A DNA stretch of 64,000 nucleotides from Echinarachnius parma (GCA_037951105.1 JBAMJV010008000.1:53501-117500), one strand, 5' to 3'; positions 52,792 through 61,712 are shown, counted from the stretch's first letter. Notes: generated by a model from the letters alone, not told the origin. Numbers and translations are program-made.

Positions 52792-55700
52792 TTTGTTAGG
52801 GGTGCGGTTTATACACCGGAGCGGTTAATACACCGACAAATACGGTAAGATACTTATGACTGGTCTCGGTCACAGTCCAAACATTAGACTTCAGTTTCTT
52901 TTAATAGTTGTATTTTCATTGTTTGTCATGTTATATCTACATTTATTTAGATATGTACTCTTTCCATTATAAAATAAAAATATTTTCATTGTTTGTCATG
53001 TTATTTCTACATTTATTTAGATATGTACTCTTTCCATTATAAAAGAAAGTTGGATCCTTAGAAATTAGCATTTATGAATTCTTAAAATCTTGTTATTATA
53101 TTTAAAATAAACTATATTGAGAATGTATATGGAATGATTGTTTTTTATTTCATTAGGTCCACGAGCCAAGCCTGAACACCAGTTCTCCTGCGTGTGCCTC
53201 CACGGTGATCGTAAACCACCAGAACGCAGAGAAAACCTGCAGAAATTCAAGGTCAGATCTTATTGTATTTGATTAATTTGTTTCTACATTTTCAACTAAG
53301 TAGCAAACAATAAACACAAATCGTGAACATAATTACTAACACACAGTGCAGTAAATAATCATGTTTTATTTCTTTCTTGAAACTTAATATAAATATGAAT
53401 GCCTTTCGATACAATACCAGAATTCTCTAATGGTTTTGTTATATTTAGTTGAATCACATTTGTATAACTAGCCCTGGTGTAATGAAGCCGTTATACTACG
53501 CTGCCTATTTTTTGTTAGTATTGTTGTATAGTATTGTTATTTTAATCATTTATTATTATGTATTGTTGTTATTATGTATTGTTATTAATTTGTTATTATT
53601 ATTGTATTTCTGTTTGTTGTTACAGGACAAGGGGGCTCGCTTCATCATATGCACTGATGTAGCAGCCAGAGGTATCGATGTCAGGGGAATTCCCTATGGT
53701 AGGTGACATATGGAAAGTGTTGGGCTTTGCATGGTGGTCTCCTTGAAGTGAAAATGCCATGGCCAACAGATTAGTTTTTGAGTGAAAATGTAAACAAAGG
53801 AAATTAACAGAACAAATGGTTCAAAGTAGCGTTCAAAGGAGCTTTACATGCAACAAAATCTGAGATAGGTGTATTCTTTTTTTAATAAAACATTTGCAAT
53901 ACCAGGCCATCGGACAGACATATACATTCAACTACACATATTTCTTTTGAAAAATTCATTTTCATTCTTTAATTATTAAAACAATGTACCATTTTACATG
54001 TCTTTTGCCTAAAAGTGCCCCATAATTAAAAGGGAATTCCGGGCCTGATTTAGTCATTGGCTACCAGAATAAGCAGAATAAGAGGCATCATTTTATGAAT
54101 ACATTACAGCATAAATTACATGATGATATAATCTCTGAACATTGAGCACTTTGATTATTACAGTTATTGGATACATTTATTATTTGTCATGTTTTGTTTT
54201 CAGTTGTGAATGTGACCCTGCCTGATGAGAAGCAGAACTATGTGCATCGAATTGGACGTGTTGGCAGAGCTGAGAGGTTAGTTACTTTAGTAATTTACAG
54301 GTTTAAATTTCAACTTTACAATTGATTAAAGGGGTAGAACAGTTTTGTTAAGGCTGAGCTTTAGTAACAAAAACCTGCACATTAACATTACAGAAAATCA
54401 TCAAATAAATCTGATTGAATATATTTATTGATATTTCAGCCGTTTCTGAACAGATTTTGATCAAATAAAGTTTATTCTGTCATTGAAATTGTATACTCTT
54501 TCAAATTTTACACTCAGTTTTTCATTATCTCACAAAAGAATTATTTTGTGCAGCGCCCTCTATACCAAAACTGAACTACCCCTTTAACATAATACCACTG
54601 CAGCATTATTTAAATAGATTCCAGCATGTTGACTGTCATCATGGTATTAGTTGTTAATTGATTGAAAATCACACGTTATAATAAGTCTTCAAATTGGTAA
54701 ATAAATTGGCATAAGTTGGCAGTTTCTGAAATTATATGGTATGTGGTTTGATATTGTTTAAGTTTGGGAATGGAAATGCATACAGCCCTTTGATATTTGA
54801 ATTTGACTCTGAAGCAACTGCTGCAAAGTCAAAGCAGTAGTGATGATGAATTATGTAAATTCCTAATAAATTCCAACTTAAGAGTAGATAGGCTGGGTTA
54901 CTTATTGTGGCAAGTCTGTTTCAAATAATCCAGCTATCATAAACAATTCGGTGGTTGTATAAAACAGATAATTAATATTACAGATAATACACATTCTTAA
55001 TTTTGTGCGTCAGTGTAAAAGCAACACACTCTCGGTTTTGTCAGATGGTGCGCACTCAACTTACGCCTTGTGCGTTGCCTACATCTGACAAAACCTCTAG
55101 AACGTGTATTATTTCTATAATAAAATATATGTGTGATTGTACTTCAACCCATTCAGAACTGGGGGGTATTTCACAAAGATCCTAAGATGGACTTAAAAAG
55201 TATAGAAAGCCATTTGTAACCTTGGAATAAAATATATTCAAAAGCAAAAATGCAAGAAATTTTACATCAAAAACATGAAATCCCCATGATAATAGAAAAT
55301 ATCAATAATTTGAATCAACATTTTATACCTTTTAAAAGATGCTTTTAAAAAATTTGTTTAAAGAAACTAACGGCTCTCCATAGTTTCTACTTTGGCTGGT
55401 ATCCATGAAGAATGCATGTTATGCTAATATAAAATTGTCCTCAATTGGTTGAAATCCATGTATACCTTATATTTCTTTGCAGAATGGGACTGGCTATCTC
55501 ACTGGTTTCCTCTGTTCCAGAAAAGGTCAGTTACATTTATTTAAAAAATAAAATACAAAAAATAATTATAATAATAAACAGCTATTTGGGTTATTGAGCT
55601 GTGAAGTTAAGTTTCTAATTACACTCATCACATAGCAATCATACGACAATGAATATTTCATTTCAAACAGAGGGAAACTGACCAGAAATATATCAAATTA

Positions 55701-57420
55701 ATGAAAATTCAACTTCCTGATGATGGTTGTGGTTGCTACTTATGGATAGAAGTGTATTATTGTTATTGTTTGTACACGTAGTTTCAGTATTGGTAAAGTT
55801 TTGGTACCACACATCAGAACTGTAGCAGAGGTTGCTACAACAAAACCTTTTGAAAATCTAAATTGTAAAATATTTGTATTTCATTGAATGTTTCGATAAA
55901 CATTTGGATTTTCATATATGATTGTGATTGCTATTTAAATAGGTTTGGTACCACACATGTCCAAACCATGGTCGAGGTTGCTACTATGAAATACAATACC
56001 TCATGACATTTAATTTCTACTTAAAGAAAATATTGATGCGTGGTTTGTTTTACCATTTAATGAATTAGTAGTTATGTTTGTTTTATCATAAAAGTTTGGT
56101 ACCACATATGTCCAAACCATGGTCGGGGTTGCTACAACACAGTCCTAAAGGACCTGGGACGTTGCTGCATCTTTTACAACGAGATGCAATAACCGGAAGA
56201 CATCAAATTACTACTCTCTGGGAAATAATGATGGGATTTTTGTATTATCATTGTCGTCAATTCTTAATTGTGATTGTTACAGGTTTGGTACCACAGGTGT
56301 GCAAACCGTGGCCATGGTTGCTCCAACACGATCCTGAAAGACCAAGGAGGTTGCTGCATCTGGTACAACGAGATGCAATACCTGGCAGACATTGAGGAGC
56401 ACCTTGGAGTCATCATTGACCAGACAGATTCATCCATGAAGGTTGAAGCCAATGAGTTTGACGGGAAGGTCACCTACGGGCAGAAGAGAAAGGCCGCAGG
56501 TCAGTAGGATATTAATAATAATAATAGGTTCTATATAGCGCCTAATACAATATTCCTTTTACCAGTTTATAATAATACTTCACACCTCACTGGTACCGAA
56601 TAGTATCCTATACAAAGCTAATATCATGAATACAAATTCTGAATCACATAGCAGACAAAAATAATTATCCTAGTGCAGTTTTTGTCATAACTTGTTGAAA
56701 AGGGTTATGAACAAAAAAATAATGATGTTACAAATATTATGCAGATTAAGGCATTGACAGTTAGAGCATTGATTATTTTCTCTCTGTTTTCTTCTGTTCC
56801 TTCCCTTTTTGATTCTCTGCTCTCAAATTTATCTCATGGTTATTACAAAGGTCATGTTTAAGATCTAGCATCGGCCGTCTCAAAGTTGTAGAAAAGAGGG
56901 CCCAAAACTCTTCTTCTTTTTTTTTTTTACTCCATCTCGTTCACATAGCTTAGTTAATTGGGTTTATTAACCAAGATGCTCTCTTCTTAACATAGTTCGT
57001 TAGCATTGTGTGCGCCCAACAAGGTTGCCTGGCTGGAATGCTCCCCCGGGGAGTGGAAAAAGTGCATTTTGTGTGCTGGATTTGATTGCAGAATGTATCC
57101 GATGACCAGGGTAATAATATAATTGTAAAGCGCGTAGAGATGATTATCAATCATGACAGGCGCTATATAAATCAAGAATAACTAACCTTTTTTAACACAA
57201 TAAGATAAGGGTTTGTCACACATTTTTCCCTTTCTTCGGATCTTCGCATCATCTGTCATCAAACAAATAATTTTGCTTCTTTGTCTTTAACTTTGACCTA
57301 ACAGGAAGTGGTTACAAAGGTCACGTGGATGATCTAGCGCCGGCCGTCTCAGAGCTGTACAACCTAGAAAAGCGGGCACAGACTTCCTTCCTACATATTG
57401 CTGAAATTCAGGGATCGTGA
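27920..57420 (+). CDS. DDX1: ATP-dependent RNA helicase DDX1, complete gene in 31 coding exons
   Basis: DDX1 is an ATP-driven RNA helicase that works with RTCB in the tRNA ligase complex, in 3'-end and mRNA processing, and clears RNA at double-strand breaks; nuclear and cytoplasmic granules. I joined 31 exons by GT-AG sites with continuous phase: 2208 nt, 735 residues (human 740). Order: motif I AETGSGKT (46-53); SPRY insert (about 75-250; [46 protein letters not shown]); motif Ia PSRELAEQ (294-301); Ib TPGR (346-349); DEAD (370-373); III SAT (407-409); [30 protein letters not shown] (576-580); [13 protein letters not shown] (601-611); C-terminal [11 protein letters not shown] and a short tail ending EIQGS. 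A SPRY between motifs I and Ia is unique to DDX1 among DEAD-box proteins. The ATG has A at -3. All catalytic motifs are intact. Confidence 0.97.
28560..29345. promoter_or_regulatory. CpG-rich block with promoter-type motifs in DDX1 intron 1
   Basis: More GC- and CpG-rich than the surrounding AT-rich intron. Carries ATTGG (CCAAT inverse) at 28691, CACGTG at 28727-28732, a perfect NRF1-type TGCGCATGCGCA at 29193-29204, a perfect CRE TGACGTCA at 29247-29254 and an ETS-type CCGGAAG at 29291. On the minus strand a donor-like CG|GTAAGTAG occurs at about 29018-29025. It could be an alternative promoter, an enhancer or an antisense start; a repeat origin is also possible. Confidence 0.4.
31462..32508. 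mobile_element. hAT-like element with 8-bp duplication and a long palindrome
   Basis: TAAGCCTGAGTC..GTCGGAA at the left and TTCCGACCCAGGCTTA at the right are inverse. ATAATTAA flanks both sides (31454-31461, 32509-32516), an 8-bp target duplication as in hAT elements. Subterminal CGGAATCCGGTATTCCG-type motifs repeat at both ends. Only short ORFs; non-autonomous. Confidence 0.75.
31917..32050. repeat. Perfect 76-bp palindrome inside a 134-bp imperfect hairpin
   Basis: 31946-32021 is a perfect inverted repeat centred on GAATTC (31981-31986). After a mismatched stretch, TACTTTGCGTGCA (31917-31929) pairs with its inverse at 32038-32050 around the same centre. No spacer at the centre. Confidence 0.9.
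33204..33280 (+). repeat. Degenerate tRNA-like SINE head
   Basis: AGTTTCTAGCTTAGTGGATAG, GGTTTAGCAGTCT and TGGTTAGATTCTTGGGGAAG parallel the better copies at 1860 and 15911. Heavily mutated. Confidence 0.45.
35041..36380 (+). repeat. Four-copy tandem array, 334-bp unit, in DDX1 intron 7
   Basis: Units begin at 35041, 35375, 35709 and 36044 (TGTCCTATTAAACATGTCC). They are nearly identical: I see only a one-base insertion in the third unit (GCAAAAATT) and another at the start of the fourth (GTCCCT). Non-coding. Such identity means very recent amplification or gene conversion. Confidence 0.95.
37236..47022 (+). CDS. DDX1: DDX1 exons 9-17 (SPRY insert and motif Ia)
   Basis: Coding exons: 9 37236-37312; 10 40531-40603; 11 41310-41386; 12 41993-42046; 13 42708-42768; 14 44187-44248; 15 45312-45335 (24 nt, exactly motif Ia PSRELAEQ); 16 46016-46068; 17 46962-47022. 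Exons 9-13 encode the SPRY domain, including the [19 protein letters not shown] and [12 protein letters not shown] stretches. Exon 17 ends with [20 protein letters not shown]. Intron 9 (3.2 kb) contains three nested transposons; intron 13 contains a TTAA element with a Helitron-like copy inside; intron 14 a second TTAA family. Confidence 0.95.
38200..39614. mobile_element. Innermost inverted-repeat element carrying the 74-bp satellite
   Basis: CAGTGGCGGATCTAC at the left and CTAGATCCGCCTCTG at the right. Poly-G (38211-38228) and poly-C (38240-38262) tracts follow the left end. The flanking bases do not show a clear duplication, so the boundary is less certain than for the two enclosing elements. 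Confidence 0.65.
38280..39556 (+). repeat. Satellite, about 17 units of 74 bp with a 516-bp higher-order period
   Basis: Each unit has GCCGCTTCGCGGC (a small hairpin), AGTGAAAAAAGT, AAAAATCACTTACGGGGG and TTCAAAATAGC. Variant units recur in order: CCACACAAAAATCGCAGC at 38521 and 39037, AGCCCCCCAAAAAA at 38813 and 39329, both 516 bp apart, which is seven units. Confidence 0.9.
40064..40086 (+). repeat. Poly-C tract, 23 bp
   Basis: Twenty-three C near the right end of the outer hAT-like element. Confidence 0.95.
41466..41680 (+). pseudogene. Duplicate of DDX1 exon 11 3' half, donor and flanking introns
   Basis: TCTACATACTACCCTACTGT, AGTTCTAAAG|GTAAGT and CATTTCTCCAGCCCTCCCAC occur at 41355-41420 and again at about 41588-41650. 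Upstream intron sequence (AAAAGCTTTTGTAAAAAG, GATGCTAGGCCAAC, TAGCATGAAC) at 40647-40760 is also repeated at 41466-41570, so a unit larger than the exon was duplicated. The exon copy lacks its 5' half. Confidence 0.75.
42927..44104. mobile_element. TTAA-flanked element, AGGGATCTAGTAAC termini, with nested Helitron-like copy
   Basis: TTAA + AGGGATCTAGTAAC ... GTTACTAGATCCCT + TTAA. A Helitron-like copy (43031-43832) interrupts it, giving the order of insertion. A shorter uninterrupted relative is at 59773-60047. Confidence 0.75.
43031..43832 (+). mobile_element. Helitron-like element, longest copy
   Basis: Starts TATGCCTCCGCAACGAAGTA with a CGGAGGCAT inverse close by, has a GTCCGTCCGTCCGTACGTAC run, four diverged internal subrepeats of about 120 bp (CTCAAGAAGGGATTGACAG; GGTCAAAGGTCACAG), and ends with a TTCGACTGCGCGCAGTCGAA palindrome, seven bases, CTAG and a flanking T. 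That terminus (hairpin then CTRR, inserted before T) is what Helitron 3' ends look like. Confidence 0.65.
44373..44914. mobile_element. TTAA-flanked MITE, AGGGGTAGTTCAGTTTTGG termini
   Basis: TTAA + AGGGGTAGTTCAGTTTTGGT; right end ACCAAAACTGTACTACCCCT + TTAA. A 262-bp relative is at 54326-54587 in the same gene. Contains GAGGGCGCTGCAC near the left end as in the relative. Non-coding. Confidence 0.8.
46760..46905. repeat. Short imperfect inverted sequence in DDX1 intron 16
   Basis: GTTGACTCACAAGTTATTACAATGCTA (46735-46762) faces TAGCATCGTGAGTCAACGGACAATTAG (46842-46868) with CpG-rich sequence between. Likely a small MITE; no clear duplication. Confidence 0.35.
47611..57420 (+). CDS. DDX1: DDX1 exons 18-31 (DEAD motif, helicase C-terminal domain, tail)
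   Basis: Coding exons: 18 47611-47682; 19 48090-48116 (27 nt); 20 48614-48703; 21 49476-49526; 22 49922-49996; 23 50692-50751; 24 51466-51517; 25 52319-52465; 26 53157-53251; 27 53626-53698; 28 54204-54276; 29 55483-55525; 30 56283-56499; 31 57305-57420. The DEAD box is split: exon 19 ends with DEA and exon 20 begins with D. Exons 18-23 are all phase 0. Exon 30 is the longest and carries the Cys-rich [15 protein letters not shown] and [11 protein letters not shown] region typical of DDX1. Stop TGA is at 57418-57420. Intron donors in exons 26, 29 and 30 are the weaker GTCAG type. Confidence 0.95.
47776..47983. mobile_element. Small element with CAGAGCTGCCAA termini and 6-bp duplication
   Basis: Begins CAGAGCTGCCAAGTCTCCCTG, ends TTGGTAGCTCTG, flanked by ATATGG at 47770-47775 and 47984-47989. 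A second copy (57477-57630) has AAATGT on both sides. Confidence 0.75.
48995..49285 (+). repeat. tRNA-derived SINE with long tail
   Basis: A box TGGCTTAGCGG (49007), B box GGTTCAAACCC (49051), then a tRNA-unrelated body with ACCAGAGGACTAGCCCCC, GTAGCTTTTGCTACAT and TTAGTAGTGG. The tail fragment also occurs at 1322. Different family from the CTAGCAA-loop SINEs. Confidence 0.7.
50325..50590 (+). pseudogene. Two decayed copies of DDX1 exon 22
   Basis: 50342-50370 (AGACTGTTCACCATGTGGTATGTATTTC) is an exact copy of the exon 22 end, donor and first intron bases at 49980-50008. A second piece (about 50547-50585: GGTTGATCTTGAGGATCA, AACAGTGTGC) resembles the exon's middle (GGATTGACCTAAAGGGTCAG, GACAGTGTGC). 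Confidence 0.65.
50770..51405 (+). repeat. Three-copy tandem repeat in DDX1 intron 23
   Basis: AATTGAAGAAAATCACAGAT recurs at about 50799, 51016 and 51216 with TCTTTACAAACATCTACACA, AGATAATACATC and GTTTGTTGATATCATTTTAG. Period 200-217 bp, moderately diverged. Confidence 0.8.
51795..51884 (-). repeat. tRNA-like SINE head
   Basis: Minus strand: CCTCTGTGGCTTAATG (A-box region), TTTGAATCCTAG (degraded B box) and tail CGGTTTTCTTTGCTCATTTTC, matching the tail of the copies at 1860 and 5308. Confidence 0.5.
52571..52641 (+). pseudogene. Decayed copy of the middle of DDX1 exon 25
   Basis: CATATTCTGCAGGACCAAGA and TAGACTGC..CAACTG.GAG, TTCCTAGAA follow 52399-52451 ([17 protein letters not shown] region). 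An inserted base breaks the frame. Confidence 0.7.
52656..52847. mobile_element. Tc1/mariner-like MITE with TA duplication
   Basis: CCGTATTTGTCGGTGTATTA and its inverse TAATACACCGACAAATACGG at the ends (about 28 bp), TA on both sides. It contains a 40-bp T run and internal inverted repeats of TTAACCGCACC. 188 bp. Confidence 0.7.
52916..53045 (+). repeat. 64-bp tandem duplication in DDX1 intron 25
   Basis: ATTTTCATTGTTTGTCATGT and ATTTAGATATGTACTCTTTC occur twice at 64-65 bp spacing with one or two differences. Confidence 0.85.
54326..54587. mobile_element. TTAA-flanked MITE, AGGGGTAGAACAGTTTTG termini
   Basis: Short relative of 44373-44914; right end CAAAACTGAACTACCCCT + TTAA. GCGCCCTCTA lies near the right end, so it is inserted in the opposite orientation to the other copy. 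Confidence 0.75.
55162..55400 (+). mobile_element. Truncated GGGGGGTRTTTCACAAAGATC MITE
   Basis: Left end GGGGGGTATTTCACAAAGATC and AAAGCCATTTGTAACCTTG match 2012-2080; the right terminus is missing. The region just before (55035-55098) is an inverted repeat of GTTTTGTCAGATG. Confidence 0.6.
55793..56205 (+). pseudogene. Three decayed tandem copies of DDX1 exon 30
   Basis: Copy 1 about 55797-55840; copy 2 55944-55995 (after an AG, AAATAG|GTTTGG, reads [14 protein letters not shown]); copy 3 56095-56200, in frame from [20 protein letters not shown] through CCIFYNEMQ to TAA. The real exon reads [15 protein letters not shown]. Copies lie upstream of exon 30 at about 150-190-bp spacing. Copy 3 has AAAAG|TTTGG at its start, so its splice phase would be off by one. 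Confidence 0.8.
56838..56915 (+). pseudogene. Decayed copy of DDX1 exon 31
   Basis: GGTTATTACAAAGGTCATGT, GATCTAGC and CGGCCGTCTCA, AAGTTGTA and GAAAAG.GGGC parallel 57309-57385 with deletions that break the frame. It lies upstream of the real last exon. Confidence 0.7.
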
Positions 57421-57476
57421 AATTAGAGTCGTCATAGCTGGAAAAGGTTGAAAACAAGCCATTGAGACATAAATGT

Positions 57477-57630
57477 CAGAGCTGCCAAGTCTCCCTGATT
57501 TTGCAGGAGACTCTTTGAAAATACAGCAAGATTACTGTATTGGATTTCATCTCATCAGCCAATCCCCCTGATTTCAGATGAATTGTCCCTAAATCTTCCT
57601 GGTTGTTGAATTTCAATGTTATTAGCTCTG
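57477..57630. mobile_element. Small element with CAGAGCTGCCAA termini, second copy
   Basis: CAGAGCTGCCAAGTCTCCCTG ... ATTAGCTCTG with AAATGT on both sides (57471-57476, 57631-57636). It inserted about 50 bp downstream of the DDX1 stop, so it is probably part of the 3' UTR. Confidence 0.75.
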
Positions 57631-57871
57631 AAATGTGACTTCTCAGAGTCACTTTTGGTAACAGTCGAAACTTATTATAATGAGAAGCTTGGGGCCATGA
57701 CAAATACTTTGTTATAACCCTTATCTTTTATTTAAGGGGGGAGAATATCAAGAACTGAGAACAGCAAAGTTACCTTGTCAAAAGAGGGTTTTGTCAGATT
57801 CAATGTTTGAATATGTCAGAGCTTTTTATAATTAGGTTCCACTGTATCTCATTTATGTTATATATTGATAG

Positions 57872-57975
57872 GGATGCCAGTTTTCAGGCAAAAGTCTGAT
57901 TTCAGGCTCATTATAATTTTATATACAAATCAAGTATAACTAGGTTTTCAGGCTCTCAACGTGTAGCTTGCTGGC
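57872..57975. mobile_element. Second copy of the GGGATGCCAGT element
   Basis: AGGGATGCCAGTTTTCAGGC, TTTCAGGCTC, CAGGCTCTCAAC and TGCTGGCATG match 13782-13925 in inverted arrangement. The right end is degraded. Confidence 0.55.
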
Positions 57976-59270
57976 ATGTTGAATATAAAGCAAGTTTTAC
58001 TCTGTTGTTGCACTGAAACCAGTTTACGAATGATACATTAGGTGTCAACACCTCCGTGGGTGCATCAATGATAAAGTTCAAATTAGGACAATGTCCGATA
58101 TCATTTCGAACAGCGCAAATATAAGCTAAATCATTGAAATCACAAGGGGGAAAATATTGGAAGAGTCAAACTTGATCGAAAAGTAGAAAGGTAATTTACA
58201 CACCAAGTAGCATTTGACAGAAGGCTGTCGAGGATCATAACATACTCCATACTTCCGTTTAAATATCAAATTGTTTCTGTTTATTTTCAGCTGAACACTG
58301 TAGGAAGAAAAAAATATTTTTGTATGTAAGAGCACACACTGTTGTATACTTGTTCCCATTTATTTATATCTGTGATATTAACAAAACTACTTCAAAATAT
58401 ATCATCATTCTTTAGATTTCTTGCCAATTTGTGTATAGAGTTTTCTCACACAGAAATTGGTTACCAGATAAATTTTTATTTTCTGTTTCTTTTACATGTA
58501 TTTCATAATAATAATAATTTCATGATAATGTGTATTTCATTATCTCTCGATCAAAGCAGAAACAAGACTGAAAGTTGTTCATTGTAAAGACCGGGTCAAT
58601 AATATTATTGTAAAGCGCTGAGAGATGAGGCGCTATATAAATCAAGTATATTAATATTATTTTTAATGCTTAGATTTGTTCGGTTTGACTGTATATGTGT
58701 TTTTGGTTCAGAAACAGAAGAACTTGGTCCTGTAGAAATTAAAGTATAACATGTTGTATGACAGCAGAGTGCCAAAAGAATGTTCTATACTTTGTTTTCA
58801 TTCATAATTATGTTATAAATATATCATTATACTGCCTTCCCCGACTTTTAAGTCCTATATTTTCTATTCAAAGATCATTTGTTTTGAATACCAGTTTTGC
58901 TTCAAAGCAGTGTATTTTTGAAATTGTCTTAATAGTACATTGCTGATTTTTGCATGATAATAGCATGACATTTATGGTCCCCTTTCACTTTCCCTGCATT
59001 ATGTTTTTGTTATGATAGTGTGAGATAAAAATGTTTTGCTGAATTGAAAAAAGGACAATATCAGTATTCTACTCTCAGTTGCAATATTTCTCATTGTGAA
59101 TTTGGCTGTGTACATACAATTGTCACGGATGGCACTTATACGTGTTTAAAAATCATTTTACTGTATGTACAGTATGTGTGCTTTTGATTCTGTTTTTCAG
59201 TTCATGTATTTCCATGTTTATTCATGTTCAAATGTGTCTTATATGTTAAGAGATTATTGTTTCATAGAGA

Positions 59271-59545
59271 CAGGGCTCAACACTAGCACTTGCCCGCTTG
59301 CCCGGGGCAAGTAAAAATTGATGTCGGGCAAGTAACATTTCATAGATTGCCTAGTTTGCTTGCCCGATCAGGCAACTAAATAATTTTTCAATTTCGAGAG
59401 AATGATGTAATTTCATATTTGTAAATCTTATCTAGAAGAAAGAGGGCAAGTAGATTTTACATTGGGGCAAGTAAAAATTTAAACATTTATGATTTTACTT
59501 GCCCAAACGGGTCAGTACAAGAAAAAGTTAGTGTGGAGGTTTGAT
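59271..59545 (+). mobile_element. Copy of the GGGCTCGACACTAGCACTTGCCC repeat family
   Basis: CAGGGCTCAACACTAGCACTT, then repeated CTTGCCC/GGGCAAGTAAAA motifs, ending AGTTAGTGTGGAGGTTTG. Best-preserved of the four copies. Confidence 0.65.
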
Positions 59546-59582
59546 AACGGTACTATTATTATTATGTATTATTAAGATATCA

Positions 59583-59758
59583 GGGGCTTGTTTCAGGAAA
59601 GGGTCTTCGCTATGTACGTTGTCTCAGCATTTCGCACAGAGCGTCAATAGCCATTGGAAATTCAAAAGCTTTGTTTAGGGTCTGAATGGGAGATAATTGC
59701 ACCCTAACTCCACGCCAGACAAGGAACGTAGCTAAGACCCTTTCATGAAACAAGCCCC
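59583..59758. mobile_element. 176-bp inverted-repeat element, GGGGCTTGTTTCA termini
   Basis: GGGGCTTGTTTCAGGAAAGG and inverse CCTTTCATGAAACAAGCCCC, pairing on through GTCTT.GCTACGT. No clear duplication. Confidence 0.65.
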
Positions 59759-59772
59759 ATACTAAAAAGTAC

Positions 59773-60047
59773 TTAAAGGGATCTAGTAACTTTGTTGACA
59801 TGTGCCAAATGTGATGAATGGTTGATGCAATGTATATTGTTGTTATCTCATATGTCCACAGGGTATTGTGTGAAAATTTCAAGTCAAATGGACATTGTAT
59901 GGCCAAGTAATAAGCGAAAATGCAAAGTGATATTCAGTAACTCACTGCACTCACTTTGTACACAGAAGAAAAACTCAAGGTATACGGGAACCGCCAGAAT
60001 TCGAATTTTATTTTGAGGATTTGGACAATGTTACTAAGTCCCTTTAA
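59773..60047. mobile_element. TTAA-flanked MITE, AGGGATCTAGTAAC termini
   Basis: TTAA + AGGGATCTAGTAACTTTG; right end TTACTAAGTCCCT + TTAA (slightly decayed). Same family as 42927-44104. Confidence 0.75.
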
Positions 60048-60692
60048 TCCTCCTAGGTTGATAAAGATTATCAAGTGAATGTACTTATCTGCACTTTACG
60101 CTGGAATTTCAATGTCGGTATCAGTGCTTCAAATGTTACATATCTAAGTTTATTATTAGGTTTTATTTCAATTAAATTAGATGTATAAATCATGATTCAT
60201 ATGAATACAAAATATTATTTTGTAATATAAAGCCTAGCTTATAAAACCATGCTGTTTAATTGTGATAGCTTCCATTCTTTGGGAAAGTAGCCCACTTCCC
60301 TGCAGACATTACACATACATATTGATGTAATTCAATAAAACATGTGGATAAAGAAATGTATTTATTTTAAAGTGTAAAAACACTAAACATTTTCCTGAAT
60401 TATGGTCTACGAATATCACTAGCGATATTATTTTCGATACTATATCCGCAATGAGTAATATATTTACCATTATGTATGGTCTATCTTGATATATTACTCA
60501 TATTCATTTGACAGATTTGATTAGATTGGAAGTTTTAAATTATATTTCTTTGTTTTCATTGTCGAATGATAGCCTGAAAGACGTAACAAAGATGAACAAA
60601 TGTAATGAAAACAGAATAAACATTGACTACTAATGTATTTATTTGTTAAACATTTTTTCTTGTGTTCATTGTGATTGTGAATGTAATATAGT

Positions 60693-61040
60693 TAGGGCTC
60701 GCCACTAGCACTTGCCCGATGGCCTGGGGCCAGTCAAAATTGAGTGGTACTCGGCCAGTAGAATTTCATTAAGTCAAAAGTAAGTGGCCTGATCGAGCCA
60801 ATAGGTTTTCAAACTGGCATTGCCAGAATTGGACAATCTTGTATTCTTTCATTCCTTGTCCCAAATTTCAGTGTTGATCAATAAAGGGTGGGACAATTTT
60901 AATAATATACATATTTTTAAGGATGAAATATAATTTGGGGCCTGTAAATGTTTATTTTTGGCCATCAACATTGAGAAAATGTTATTTTACTTGCCCGACT
61001 GGGCCACTGGCATAAGATATTACAGTAGTGTGGAGCCTTA
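60693..61040 (+). mobile_element. Diverged copy of the GGGCTCGACACTAGCACTTGCCC family
   Basis: TAGGGCTCGCCACTAGCACTT at the left, TGTGGAGCCTTA at the right; interior GGCC-containing variants replace GGGC. Confidence 0.6.
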
Positions 61041-61050
61041 CTATAGTACA

Positions 61051-61152
61051 GGGGGGTGATTCACTAAACACTAAAAATCAATTTTTAGCATCTCCTTAAT
61101 CACTTAAAATCAATGCTAAAATTTATTTTTTAGTGTTTAGTGAAACACCCTA
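61051..61152. mobile_element. 100-bp palindromic MITE
   Basis: GGGGTGATTCACTAAACACT ... TAGTGTTTAGTGAAACACCC. Interior AAATCAATTTTTAGCAT pairs with ATGCTAAAATTTATTTTT. Confidence 0.65.
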
Positions 61153-61562
61153 CAGGAGATAAAATTTTTAAAATGGACTGAAAACTTTTCCATAAACATT
61201 CTGCCCTCCACCGTTACCTTTCATTCCCACCGTAATTCAGCCCTTAGTAAGTGAACTGGCACTTGCAATCATGCAGTATCTTTTTTGATCCCTCAAAAGG
61301 TATGATTATCCAGTTCAGGGTCGTGTTGCAGAAAGAGGGTCCTGCAGCCATCATACATTCTGCGACTTGAGAGAGACTATTCACTCACGCATGGTATGTA
61401 TACTATATGCATAGCCAAAATTGCAGAAAGAGGGTCCTGCAGCCGTCATACATTCTGCGACTTGAGAGAGACTATTCACTCACGCATGGTATACTATATG
61501 CATAGCCAAAATGTCTGACTTAATGTTTTTCCAACTTAATGTGTTGACGCAAAAGAAGTGTA

Positions 61563-61643
61563 ATTCTGGCCAAGATGTGGCTCGAACCACCACGACAAGC
61601 GACCTACGTTTCTCTGGCATGTTCGTTATCCACTACGCCACAA
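61563..61643 (-). repeat. tRNA-like segment
   Basis: Minus strand A box TGGCGTAGTGG (61630-61640) and B box GGTTCGAGCCA (61578-61588), about 50 bp apart, with GTTGTGGCG at the start. Fold beyond the boxes is not convincing; probably a SINE head. Confidence 0.45.
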
Positions 61644-61680
61644 CGAGTGGGTTGAATTCTGCCGGGTTTCGGGAATATAT

Positions 61681-61712
61681 AACCCTAACCTAAACCCTAA
61701 CCCTAACCCTAA
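61681..61712 (+). repeat. Interstitial telomere-type repeat
   Basis: Four to five CCCTAA units with slight variation (CCCTAACCTAAACCCTAACC). Far too short for a telomere. Confidence 0.85.

Noticed and set aside
56078-56395. 105-codon plus-strand ORF
   Set aside because: Out-of-frame reading over the third exon 30 echo and part of the real exon 30; the real frame is DDX1.
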